Origin: Lachnospiraceae bacterium UBA1258 | GTDB taxonomy: Bacteria; Bacillota; Clostridia; Lachnospirales; Lachnospiraceae | Assembly: GCA_002308235.1 (NCBI GenBank) | Contig: DBVS01000088.1 | Location: 32,581-48,164, forward strand | DNA: 15,584 nt | Reading direction: 5' to 3' | In this document: in pieces, positions 1 to 6,489 of the stretch | Position numbering within the stretch: the first letter of the stretch is position 1 | Layout: each line of letters begins with the position of its first letter | Position numbers and translations under genes: made by a program | The notes under the pieces: model-generated | Seen by the model: only the letters and a program-made list of their open reading frames with translations | Told to the model about the DNA's origin: nothing | The model's database searches: none

Positions 1-784
1 CCGGTGCAGGTGTGGGAGCCGGTGCAGGCGCAGGTGCGGGTTCGCTCTTGGGTGCCGTCTGCTCCATGAAGGTCTCAACAAGTTTCTTTGCAAATTCGAC
101 GGGATAGAGCTGCATGATCGTTGAATCGACCAGATCGCCTATCTGCATCGCGAAGGAAATCTTAACAAATTCGCCACCGAGGAACGGTGCGATCTCTGCC
201 CCGGATTTAAATTCGGCAAGATCGATAAAGCTTGCTTCCGGGGGACTTATATCGATCATGGTACCAAGCATGGTTGAGAGCGATGTCGCCGCTGCACCCA
301 TCATCTGGTTCATTGCTTCCGAAATGGCACTTAAGTGCAATTCTCCGAGCTCACCTTCGGTGTTGGTTCCGTCGCCGCCCATCATCAGGTCTGTGATGAT
401 CTTAACGTCGTGCTCACGCAATACCAAAATATTGGTTCCGTCCAATCCCGCCGTGTAATGAATCTGAATAAATACACAGGGTCGTTCGTAATCCTGTAAA
501 ACACTGTCCCACTTTGCAATATCAACAACCGGTGTGGTGATATTAACCTTTCGGTTAACCAGTGAGTAGAGTGTCGTTGCAGAGGAGCCCATGCTTATGT
601 TTGCCACTTCGCCAACGGCGTCCTTTTCAACATCCGTCATGCTAAGGTTGCTCGACGCTGCTGTTCCTACCACAAAGGAGTCGGGTTTGTCAGATTTCTC
701 AGCCGGAGCCGATGCCGATAACTCGGCCGGATCCATGCCGCTCAGGAGGGCATTTATTTCGTCCTGAGATAACATTCCGTCCAT
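1..784 (-). CDS. fliY: FliY, flagellar switch protein with CheC-like phosphatase domain (C-terminus beyond window)
   Basis: Flagellar motor switch/C-ring component that also dephosphorylates CheY-P, placed at the cytoplasmic face of the motor. The 261 residues seen start at ATG 784-782. Residues 5-16 (LSQDEINALLSG) match the CheY-P-binding N-terminal peptide shared with FliM. Residues about 48-235 form a CheC-like domain with two complete phosphatase signatures of the D/S-x3-E-x2-N-x(21-22)-P type: D55, E59, N62, P85 and S152, E156, N159, P181. Residues 249-261 begin an Ala-Pro linker that should lead to the FliN/SpoA domain lying outside the window. The gene follows fliM after 3 bases, and its ribosome binding site (GGGAGGAGG) is embedded in the last FliM codons, suggesting coupled translation. 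The visible domain order matches Bacillus FliY rather than plain FliN; the FliN domain itself is inferred. It is truncated only by the window edge. Confidence 0.93.
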   Translation of the reverse strand, partial: MDGMLSQDEINALLSGMDPAELSASAPAEKSDKPDSFVVGTAASSNLSMTDVEKDAVGEVANISMGSSATTLYSLVNRKVNITTPVVDIAKWDSVLQDYERPCVFIQIHYTAGLDGTNILVLREHDVKIITDLMMGGDGTNTEGELGELHLSAISEAMNQMMGAAATSLSTMLGTMIDISPPEASFIDLAEFKSGAEIAPFLGGEFVKISFAMQIGDLVDSTIMQLYPVEFAKKLVETFMEQTAPKSEPAPAPAPAPTPAP

Positions 785-787
785 GTA

Positions 788-1768
788 CTATTCCTCCTCC
801 CTTATAATCTTGGTAACCCTTACCGCATACTTGTCTTTATCAGTACCGGGAACGGCATTAAATTTCTTTATATTGCCCACATATACATCAAGTTCGCTGT
901 CTATGTGTGTATCCAAGCGGATTATATCGCCGAGCTGCAGGCCTATAAAGTCGCTTACGGATATCGAACTGTTTCCCATAACCACGCGCATCGGAATATC
1001 CACGCGCCTTATGAGGGATTCTATATACATCTCGTAGTTCTCGTCGCCGGAATCTTTCATGGTGGAGAACCAGTACTTGGTATTCAGCTTGTCCATTACG
1101 CTCTCAAGAGTGAAATACGGGAGGCAGACATTCATGAAGCCTTCCACATCGCCGATCTTCATGTTGAGGGTAACGATCGCAATCATTTCATTGGGCGCGA
1201 TAACCTGCGCGAACTGAGGGTTTGTCTCTATTCTCTCCAACATCGGGTTGATGTCCAGCACGTTCTTCCAGGGCTCTCTCATCAACTGGATAGCTATTAT
1301 CAATAATTTGTCGATGATGGTCATCTCGATTTCCGAAAAATCACGGTTCTTTTCAAGGGGTACTCCCTTTCCGCCGAGCATTCGGTCAATCATCGCAAAC
1401 CCGAGGTTTGCGGCAAGGTCGAGTATTATATTACCACCAAGGGGTTGGAAATTTATTATACCCAATATTACGGGGTTCGAAAGGGCGTTGGTAAATTCGG
1501 AAAAAGTAACCGTTTCGGAGCTCGCCACGCTTACCTGGATGTTCTTTCGAAGATAAACGGGGAAGTTCGTCGATAACAAACGTCCGTAATGCTCATATAT
1601 GATTTCCAGTGTACGTAAATGTTCTTTCGAAAACTTCGCAGGACGCTTAAAGTCGTAGTTCTTGACCTGTTTGTCGCCTTTGTCCTGCATTTCGTCAACA
1701 TCCAGTTCACCGGTGCTCAGGGCTGCCAACAAACTGTCTATCTCATTTTGAGACAATACGTCGCCCAC
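788..1768 (-). CDS. fliM: FliM, flagellar motor switch protein
   Basis: C-ring switch protein that binds CheY-P and passes the signal to FliG. The N-terminal CheY-binding peptide LSQNEIDSLLAAL is present at residues 5-17, followed by the CheC-like middle domain and a C-terminal SpoA domain in the last 70 or so residues. At about 326 aa it has the usual family length. Start choice: an open frame allows GTG at 1777, but that codon lies inside the Shine-Dalgarno AGGAGGTGA (1774-1782). GTG at 1768 has ideal 5-base spacing and gives a start MGDVLSQNEID that aligns with the typical Bacillus MSGEVLSQNEID. I therefore prefer 1768; 1777 would add three residues. The gene follows fliL after 38 bases and is followed by fliY after 3 bases. 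Both reside with motAB in one transcription unit. Confidence 0.96.
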   Translation of the reverse strand: MGDVLSQNEIDSLLAALSTGELDVDEMQDKGDKQVKNYDFKRPAKFSKEHLRTLEIIYEHYGRLLSTNFPVYLRKNIQVSVASSETVTFSEFTNALSNPVILGIINFQPLGGNIILDLAANLGFAMIDRMLGGKGVPLEKNRDFSEIEMTIIDKLLIIAIQLMREPWKNVLDINPMLERIETNPQFAQVIAPNEMIAIVTLNMKIGDVEGFMNVCLPYFTLESVMDKLNTKYWFSTMKDSGDENYEMYIESLIRRVDIPMRVVMGNSSISVSDFIGLQLGDIIRLDTHIDSELDVYVGNIKKFNAVPGTDKDKYAVRVTKIIREEE

Positions 1769-1773
1769 GAAGC

Positions 1774-1782
1774 TCACCTCCT
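1774..1782 (-). promoter_or_regulatory. fliM ribosome binding site that decides the start
   Basis: On the minus strand AGGAGGTGA is a near-perfect anti-16S match. It overlaps the upstream in-frame GTG (1775-1777), so that GTG cannot be initiated from it. The next in-frame GTG (1766-1768) sits 5 bases downstream and is the probable start. Confidence 0.75.
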
Positions 1783-1806
1783 CATGCCCGAGTCAAATGC
1801 CTCGGT

Positions 1807-2319
1807 TTATGAATACATGATGCTGCTGAATGTGACTCTGTAAATAAACATAAGGCCGTATTCAGACTGAATTTTATTAAGTATTTCTGCTTTTATCGCT
1901 TCCGGATTACTCTGAATTTCAGTAATCGTGTGATTGCCGATGACCGTGTTGATAAGGTCCTTGATCATTCCCGAATATGTATCCATGGTTGCCGAATAGG
2001 TGGCGTAATCCTCGTGCTTGGAATTAAGAAGTAGCGTTACCTCAACTACACAATAATCAGTTTTGGCATCACTCGACGTTTTCTTGAGCGGAATGGTAAG
2101 TTTGTCAATGTTCAACGATACGATGTCTTTGACCTCGACTACCGCTTCTTTTTCTTCTTCCTTGTCCCCCAGCTCGATGTTTAAAACGGTCGCTATGTTT
2201 GAAACAAGGGCTCCCGTTTTCTTGGCTGTGGAGGTGACTGAGAACATCATAATGGCGGTCAATACAACATTGACCACCAAAAGAGCCAGTATCAAGATCG
2301 ATATGAGATTCTTCTTCAT
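1807..2319 (-). CDS. fliL: FliL, flagellar basal body-associated stator helper
   Basis: Single-pass inner membrane protein of the FliL family that sits around MotA/MotB stators and supports torque or stator recruitment. The sequence begins MKKNLISILILALLVVNVVL, a short basic N-terminus followed by one hydrophobic segment (about residues 5-26). After it comes an acidic linker (GDKEEEKEA) and an extracytoplasmic FliL domain containing LTIPL, VVEVTLLLN and a C-terminal VTFSSIMYS. Length 170 aa is usual. Start: ATG 2325 is also in frame but lies 1 base from the GGGGA ribosome binding site, whereas ATG 2319 has 7-base spacing; I prefer 2319. The gene lies between motB and fliM, the standard place in Firmicutes. 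Assignment rests on topology plus context, since FliL sequence conservation is low. Confidence 0.9.
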   Translation of the reverse strand: MKKNLISILILALLVVNVVLTAIMMFSVTSTAKKTGALVSNIATVLNIELGDKEEEKEAVVEVKDIVSLNIDKLTIPLKKTSSDAKTDYCVVEVTLLLNSKHEDYATYSATMDTYSGMIKDLINTVIGNHTITEIQSNPEAIKAEILNKIQSEYGLMFIYRVTFSSIMYS

Positions 2320-2340
2320 GACCATATCCCCTAAGTTTAT

Positions 2341-3162
2341 TTATTGCCCATAAGAATTGAGCGAATTGTAGATCTTAATTTCAACCCTTCGGTTAAGATT
2401 ACGGCCTTCCTTGGTTGAATTGTCGGCTATCGGCACATATTCGCCGCGGCCTGCGTGCTTGATGTTTGCGGGGTTGATATCGGTGTTTTCCACAATATAG
2501 TAGAATACCGCCAGAGCACGGGCGCTGCTGAGTTCGTCATTATTCTTAAATTCGGGCGAATTCTGGGGTACGTTATCGGTGTGACCTTCGATCTCGATCT
2601 CGCCGGACGCATACCTCTCCAATATCATACCAATTTTTCGTAACGTAGGCTTAACGTCATCCAACAAATTGGCCTTACCGGGTTTAAAAAGAATGGCTCC
2701 CTTAAGGGTGAGACGCACGTACTGGCTGTTGAAATCCACGTCCACCTTGTCCGCGATCTGGTTCTCTTCAAGGGCCTCCTGGATCTGCTCGGCCAGAGAT
2801 TCACTCATCTCTAATTTAAGGGCCTCGACATCTGCGAGCTCCTGCTGGATATCATCGGCACGGTTGGCTTCGTCCTTGTTTTCTGCGAGCTTACCCATGC
2901 TGTTTATGTATTTGTCAAGTTCATTAAGCTGACTTACGCCGTTGCTGATGAGCACACCGTCACCGATGGCCGTACTTCCCGCGGAAAAGATACTGAAGGT
3001 GCTCTGGAATGAAGCGGCTATCTCGTTAAACTTCGCCTGATCCACGCTGGATGCGGCAAAAAGCAAAACGAAGAAGCACAAAAGCAGGTTCATCAGATCC
3101 GCAAAAGTATTAAGCCAAGGCTGTCCGGGGCCACCGTCGGGCTCCGCTTTTTTCCTTGCCAT
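2341..3162 (-). CDS. motB: MotB, stator protein with OmpA-like peptidoglycan-binding domain
   Basis: Anchors the stator to peptidoglycan and supplies the ion-binding aspartate. A basic N-terminus (MARKKAE) precedes the single transmembrane helix (about residues 19-38), whose motif TFADLMNLLLCFFVLLFA places the essential Asp at D22. Residues about 40-60 would be the plug region. Residues 95-140 are charged and helical. Residues about 148-268 are an OmpA/MotB domain with GHTDN (193-197), ELSSARA and NRRVEI. The family motif NWELS reads NDELS here, so the tryptophan is replaced. 273 aa is a normal length. ATG directly abuts the motA TAA stop, and the ribosome binding site (GGAGAGGAA) is inside motA, implying translational coupling and matched stoichiometry. 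The TM motif resembles PomB/MotS-type proteins, but ion specificity cannot be assigned by eye. Confidence 0.97.
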   Translation of the reverse strand: MARKKAEPDGGPGQPWLNTFADLMNLLLCFFVLLFAASSVDQAKFNEIAASFQSTFSIFSAGSTAIGDGVLISNGVSQLNELDKYINSMGKLAENKDEANRADDIQQELADVEALKLEMSESLAEQIQEALEENQIADKVDVDFNSQYVRLTLKGAILFKPGKANLLDDVKPTLRKIGMILERYASGEIEIEGHTDNVPQNSPEFKNNDELSSARALAVFYYIVENTDINPANIKHAGRGEYVPIADNSTKEGRNLNRRVEIKIYNSLNSYGQ

Positions 3163-3966
3163 TTACTGTTCCTCTCCTTCGCCCTCGCTGCCTGCGATAA
3201 CTCTGTCCGCGGGTGCAAGGAACGATTTAAGCTTTTCCTCTATAACTCTGGGGTTTTCGCCCGCCTGAATGGACAAAAGACCCTCGATCATAATCTCTTT
3301 TATCATCGTCTCACTGGCGTTGTTCTTCTTCATCTTGAAGGTAGCGGGAAGGCAGATCCAGTTTGCGATCATGGAACCATACAATGTGGTCAGAAGGGCG
3401 ACGGACATCGCAGGTCCGATCTTTGACGAGTCTTGCATGTTGTTAAGCATGTTAACAAGTCCTATCAGGGTACCGATCATACCCCAGGCAGGACCCATGG
3501 CGGCCATCTGCTCAAAGAAGCTTATGACCTTGTTATGGCGGCTTTCGATACTGGCAAGTTCGGTCTCCATGATACCCCTTACGAGTTCGGGGTCGGTACC
3601 GTCGACGATAAGAAGGATACCCTTTTTAAGGAAATCGTCGTCAAGGTCACCGGCGGCCTCTTCCAGGGAAAGAAGGCCTTCCTTACGTGCCACATTCGAA
3701 AGATCTATGATTTTTGTAATAATTTCCTGAGTATTAAACTTGGGAGTTTTGAAGATCAGTGCATAGCTCTTAAGGTTGTTGATATATTCCTTAAGTTCAC
3801 AGGAAGCAAGCATACAGCTGACGGTACCGCCGATGGTAATGAAAACGGACGGTAAATCTATGAAGTTGCTGATCGCACTGAAGTCAATTCCGTTATCTCC
3901 GTTTACGATACCGAAAACAACGAGGCCAAAGCACAAAACCAAGCCCAAAATCGACGCAAGATCCAT
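3163..3966 (-). CDS. motA: MotA, stator ion-channel subunit
   Basis: Membrane subunit that surrounds MotB and couples ion flow to torque on FliG. Four hydrophobic segments are visible: about residues 4-22, 37-55, 158-175 and 184-206. A large cytoplasmic loop (56-157) contains ARKEGLLSLE, the equivalent of the conserved R-x-EG-LLALE motif that holds the torque-generating charged residues. TM3 contains the family motif MGPAWGMIGTLIGL and TM4 contains ALLTTLYGSMIANWICLP. 267 aa is typical of Firmicutes MotA/PomA. The start ATG has AGGAG about 10 bases upstream. It follows flbD after 15 bases and abuts motB, the expected mini-operon. Confidence 0.97.
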   Translation of the reverse strand: MDLASILGLVLCFGLVVFGIVNGDNGIDFSAISNFIDLPSVFITIGGTVSCMLASCELKEYINNLKSYALIFKTPKFNTQEIITKIIDLSNVARKEGLLSLEEAAGDLDDDFLKKGILLIVDGTDPELVRGIMETELASIESRHNKVISFFEQMAAMGPAWGMIGTLIGLVNMLNNMQDSSKIGPAMSVALLTTLYGSMIANWICLPATFKMKKNNASETMIKEIMIEGLLSIQAGENPRVIEEKLKSFLAPADRVIAGSEGEGEEQ

Positions 3967-3981
3967 TCCGGTTATGCTCCT

Positions 3982-4173
3982 TTATTGCCGTGAGGCAAAA
4001 ATTTCCTTTCTATACGATTTTACTAAATTTATAACCTCTTGTCTACTTTCTTTTATAATAATTTTCCGTCCTGTAGACATGGTTATGACGGTGTCGGGAG
4101 TCTCTTCCACAATCTCGATAAAGTCGGGATTTATGGTCAGCTGGACACCGTTAAGTTTTGTGATGTTTATCAT
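3982..4173 (-). CDS. flbD: FlbD/SwrD family small flagellar protein
   Basis: A 63-aa protein of the FlbD family, called SwrD in Bacillus subtilis, where it is known to increase motor torque for swarming. The whole sequence fits the family pattern: MINITKLNGVQLTINPDFIE, then VEETPDTVITMSTGRK (about residues 22-37), then a basic/acidic helix EVINLVKSYRKEI. It is cytoplasmic by prediction, with no signal peptide or membrane segment. The ATG has a strong AGGGGGAT ribosome binding site (4180-4187), and that site overlaps the outer edge of the inverted-repeat element 4186-4422. It is the first gene after the flgE-flbD gap, directly upstream of motAB, which fits its link to stator function. Confidence 0.93.
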   Translation of the reverse strand: MINITKLNGVQLTINPDFIEIVEETPDTVITMSTGRKIIIKESRQEVINLVKSYRKEIFASRQ

Positions 4174-4305
4174 GCTTTATCCCCCTATGTAATACGGCGT
4201 GGATTATGAGTTTCAACGCAAACGCAACCTACTCCGCTCAACTAACTTCAACTGCGACTAAGCGTTTCGATGTGTTCGCGTGGAAGCGCAGCTCTCACAT
4301 CAAAC

Positions 4306-4311
4306 ATTATA
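4306..4311 (-). promoter_or_regulatory. Possible -10 box upstream of flbD
   Basis: The minus strand reads TATAAT here, immediately after the repeat core (GTTTGAGCGGAG-TATAAT). I see no TTGACA-like box at 16-18 bases upstream and no extended -10, and it lies about 130 bases before the flbD start. It is a candidate only. No sigma-D (sigma-28) promoter was recognised in the gap. Confidence 0.2.
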
Positions 4312-4313
4312 CT

Positions 4314-4357
4314 CCGCTCAAACGCCGCTCGGGCTGTCGCATTGCAAGCGATGCGAC
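4314..4357 (-). repeat. Core-plus-hairpin repeat, copy 1 (flgE-flbD gap)
   Basis: On the plus strand the 25-base core is CCGCTCAAA followed by CGCCGCTCGGGCTGTC (4314-4338). Its last three bases start the stem GTCGCATTGC (4336-4345), which pairs with GCGATGCGAC (4348-4357). Pair 8 is T.G on the plus strand and an A/C mismatch on the minus strand. After the hairpin a further stretch CGCTTCGTTCCATG (about 4364-4377) matches copy 2 by transitions only. It is nested inside the 237-bp element. Confidence 0.75.
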
Positions 4358-4433
4358 GTGTTTCGCTTCGTTCCATGTTGCAAGTGTTTGCTTATGAAAC
4401 TCATAAATCCACGCCTTACATACAGCCGATGTG

Positions 4434-4568
4434 TAGCGAAACATGAATAAAACTTCGACGGACCTTCCACAGCGCCGGCGCTTAGCGAGGTTTTTTCGAG
4501 CTTAGCGTCCGTTGCAGCGAGGACAAGAGCGAGAGCGTGTCCGGAAAAGTTTTGATTCATGGTTCGCG
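4434..4568. repeat. 135-bp inverted-repeat element
   Basis: The left arm TAGCGAAACATGAATAAAACTT (split: TAGCGAAA + CATGAAT + AAAACTT, 4434-4455) is mirrored by AAGTTTT + GATTCATG + GTTCGCG (4547-4568), with one indel and a couple of mismatches. Inside are CGGAC/GTCCG (around 4458 and 4506) and GGACA/TGTCC (4521-4525 / 4538-4542), so the whole block can fold into a long branched stem. An open frame crosses it on the minus strand but looks like repeat-derived coding noise. It is probably a second, unrelated dispersed repeat next to the 237-bp element. Confidence 0.5.
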
Positions 4569-4661
4569 GCCCCGATTGATGAAAGCGAATTTTGAGCATC
4601 GTCAATGTAAAACAAGTTAAACCCGCATTCAAACATCGCACGGGTATAAATAAAAAGCCAA

Positions 4662-4687
4662 TAGGGGAACTTTGCAAAGTTCCCCTA
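4662..4687 (-). terminator. Probable intrinsic terminator after flgE
   Basis: A perfect 26-base palindrome has arms TAGGGGAACTTTG and CAAAGTTCCCCTA, starting 25 bases after the flgE stop. On the minus strand it is preceded by TTTTTT and followed by TTGGCTTTTTATTT, a U-rich tail after a short gap. This would separate the fliF-flgE unit from flbD-motAB. The displaced T tract makes it less than ideal. A T-A-A-A-A-A-G-C-C motif occurs on both sides of the palindrome. Confidence 0.55.
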
Positions 4688-4712
4688 AAAAAGCCTGTAT
4701 TAAATTACTTTA

Positions 4713-6410
4713 TTATCTCTTTAAGTTAACGAGTTCCTCAAGCATCGTATCGGATACGGTGATGATTCTGGAGTTTGCCTGGAAACCTCTCTGGGTGGTG
4801 ATCATCTCGGTAAACTCTGCGGAAAGGTCTACGTTACTCATTTCGAGAACACCGGTGGTCATGTATCCGCCGGAACCTGTGATGTCAACGCCGATGCCGT
4901 CGAATTCGCCGGAGTTGAGGGATGCCTTGTAAAGGTTTTCACCTGCTTTTTCAAGACCTGCAGCGTTGGTGAATTCAGCAACCGCGATCTGGCCCATAAG
5001 TCTGGTCATACCGTTGTCGTATGAAGCATAGATCATACCGTTCTGCTGAATGGTGATTCCGCTCATAAGACCGTTCTTACGGCCTGCACCTACGCCGTCG
5101 GTGTCGCCGTTGGTAGCTCCGATGGTGGAGGTTCCGGAATTGTTGAACATATTGGTTGCGGACCAGTCAAAATCGATATCGAAGAAGTGCTTAAGATCTA
5201 CTGTGGTTCCGTTAACAACGAGGTCGCTTGCGAAATCCAGGGTTATGCTCTTCTCACCGTCGATGCTCTTAAAGGATCCGTCTGCGGTGCTGTAGGAAAG
5301 CTTCGAACCGGTAACGGTCTTGGTGGCTACGTTAAGGGTACCGGAAAGGATGTCGATGCTGACTTCTTTTAAATTGTTGTATTCTTCTTCGCTGTAGCCG
5401 TAGCCGTACATGAGAAGATCTTTGATGGCGCTTAAGTCCGTTGCGGGAGCGATGGGGTAATTTACCTTCGAAACGCCTTCCGCGGAGGGAGCGCTAATGG
5501 TTACAGACTGGTTTGCTCCGTTTCCGTCAACGTAGTTAATGGTTGCCGCGGTACCGGGAGTGGTGCCTACCATAACAGTACCTGCGGTAAAGCTTGCGGT
5601 GGAAACAAGGTTCTTATCAAGATCTACGGCTGCATCAAAGGAAGAACCGATTGAAACGATGCTTGAAAGAGGAGCGCCATACTTCTCGGTGATGGACTTT
5701 GCGTTCGCATCGAGAATGTCATCAAGAGCAACGTAATATTCGCCTTCGTTTCTTGTTGAGTGAATGCTGAACTTAGCGGTATAGGGATATCCAAGGTTGT
5801 CATAAAAGCTTAAGCTTATGATCTTGCCGGCTTCGGTGGATACGTTTGAATCGTTCTTATCAAGGATACCGGATACATAACCTCTGGTAGTAGCTTCCGG
5901 AGGATAAGTCATGTTGTCGGCGCTCATGATCCTTAAAGGTTCAACCGTTGCAGGTTTGATCTTGGTGGGATTTTCGGGATCTACGCCCCAGCCCATTACG
6001 TTGTAACCGTTGCTGGCCATAACCAGGTTACCTACGGAGTCAACGTTGAATGCACCCGCACGGGTGAAGAAGTTGCTGGATCCGTCGCTTACAACAAAGA
6101 AAGATTTTCCGTTTATGCAGATATCAAAGGGGTTACCCGTTGTCTGGGTCGCGCCCTGGGAAGAAATAGCGGTGTTGATGGCTGCGGACTGAACGCCGAG
6201 ACCGATCTGACGTGCGTTGGTACCGCCGGTGCCGGTAAGAGTGTTCGCGCCGCTTGCTTTCTGGGTTGTCTGGTACATAAGTTCACTGAAGGTGATGGAA
6301 CTTGACTTGTACGCTACAGTGTTGACGTTGGCGATATTGTTACCGATAACGTCCATCTTGGTCTGGTGGGTTTTCAATCCGGATACACCGGAATACATTG
6401 ATCTCATCAT
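4713..6410 (-). CDS. flgE: FlgE, flagellar hook protein
   Basis: Polymerises into the hook joining rod and filament, exported by the flagellar type III system. The N-terminus MMRSMYSGVSGLKTHQTKMD and following IGNNIANVNTVAYKSS are the classic rod/hook/axial signature. The C-terminal DLSAEFTEMITTQRGFQANS-RIITVSDTMLEELVNLKR is the matching helix that pairs with it in the D0 domain. DICINGKSFFVV (about residues 96-107) is the FlgE/F/G core. At 565 aa it is longer than enterobacterial FlgE (about 400 aa); the extra length lies in the variable, surface-exposed middle. Start: ATG 6410 with GGAGGTCA 6 bases upstream; a second ATG follows immediately. There is no signal peptide, as expected. It is the last gene before the flgE-flbD gap and is followed by a probable terminator. 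Confidence 0.96.
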   Translation of the reverse strand: MMRSMYSGVSGLKTHQTKMDVIGNNIANVNTVAYKSSSITFSELMYQTTQKASGANTLTGTGGTNARQIGLGVQSAAINTAISSQGATQTTGNPFDICINGKSFFVVSDGSSNFFTRAGAFNVDSVGNLVMASNGYNVMGWGVDPENPTKIKPATVEPLRIMSADNMTYPPEATTRGYVSGILDKNDSNVSTEAGKIISLSFYDNLGYPYTAKFSIHSTRNEGEYYVALDDILDANAKSITEKYGAPLSSIVSIGSSFDAAVDLDKNLVSTASFTAGTVMVGTTPGTAATINYVDGNGANQSVTISAPSAEGVSKVNYPIAPATDLSAIKDLLMYGYGYSEEEYNNLKEVSIDILSGTLNVATKTVTGSKLSYSTADGSFKSIDGEKSITLDFASDLVVNGTTVDLKHFFDIDFDWSATNMFNNSGTSTIGATNGDTDGVGAGRKNGLMSGITIQQNGMIYASYDNGMTRLMGQIAVAEFTNAAGLEKAGENLYKASLNSGEFDGIGVDITGSGGYMTTGVLEMSNVDLSAEFTEMITTQRGFQANSRIITVSDTMLEELVNLKR

Positions 6411-6489
6411 AATGAGTGACCTCCTAAAGAGTTGCTTGCAGTTATGGCTTTATCTGTCAGTCAAAAGCCTTAGCCTCCGTAAGGTCCGG

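Larger units (their letters stand above)
4186..4422. repeat. 237-bp MITE-like element with long imperfect terminal inverted repeats
   Basis: The left end reads TATGTAA-TAC-GGCGTGGATT then ATGAGTTTCA (4186-4215). The right end (4395-4422) is its reverse complement with two small indels: TGAAACTCAT, AAATCCACGCC, TTACATA. The inverted match continues inward to about 4228 and 4377 (GTTGC...GTTTGC). Inside are an 11-base direct repeat ACTCCGCTCAA at 4231 and 4311, a small stem GATGTG/CACATC (4269-4274 / 4296-4301), and one copy of the core-plus-hairpin repeat (4314-4357). It has no transposase and no credible ORF. It could be a MITE, a composite REP-type unit, or one large RNA fold in the flbD leader. 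The left end overlaps the flbD ribosome binding site. Confidence 0.6.

Noticed and set aside
1..50. Tandem DNA repeat at the left edge
   Set aside because: The GGTGCAGG-like periodicity is explained by the Ala-Pro linker codons of FliY.
114..458. 114-aa plus-strand open frame
   Set aside because: Antisense to fliY, whose minus-strand reading has intact phosphatase motifs and a good start.
3269..3730. 153-aa plus-strand open frame
   Set aside because: Antisense shadow of motA, which is unambiguous on the other strand.
4318..4677. 119-aa open frame on the minus strand across the flgE-flbD gap
   Set aside because: It runs through both inverted-repeat blocks and ends in the repeat core (CDSPSGV is simply the core translated). 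No convincing ribosome binding site, and no family resemblance. Best read as repeat-derived noise.
4174..4712. Sigma-D (sigma-28) promoter for flbD-motAB
   Set aside because: I found no TAAA-N15-GCCGATAA-like pair in the correct orientation in the gap.
6446..6469. Terminator between the TIGR02530 gene and flgE (GGCTTT/AAAGCC)
   Set aside because: Only 6 bp with a 12-base loop and no T tract; too weak to support.
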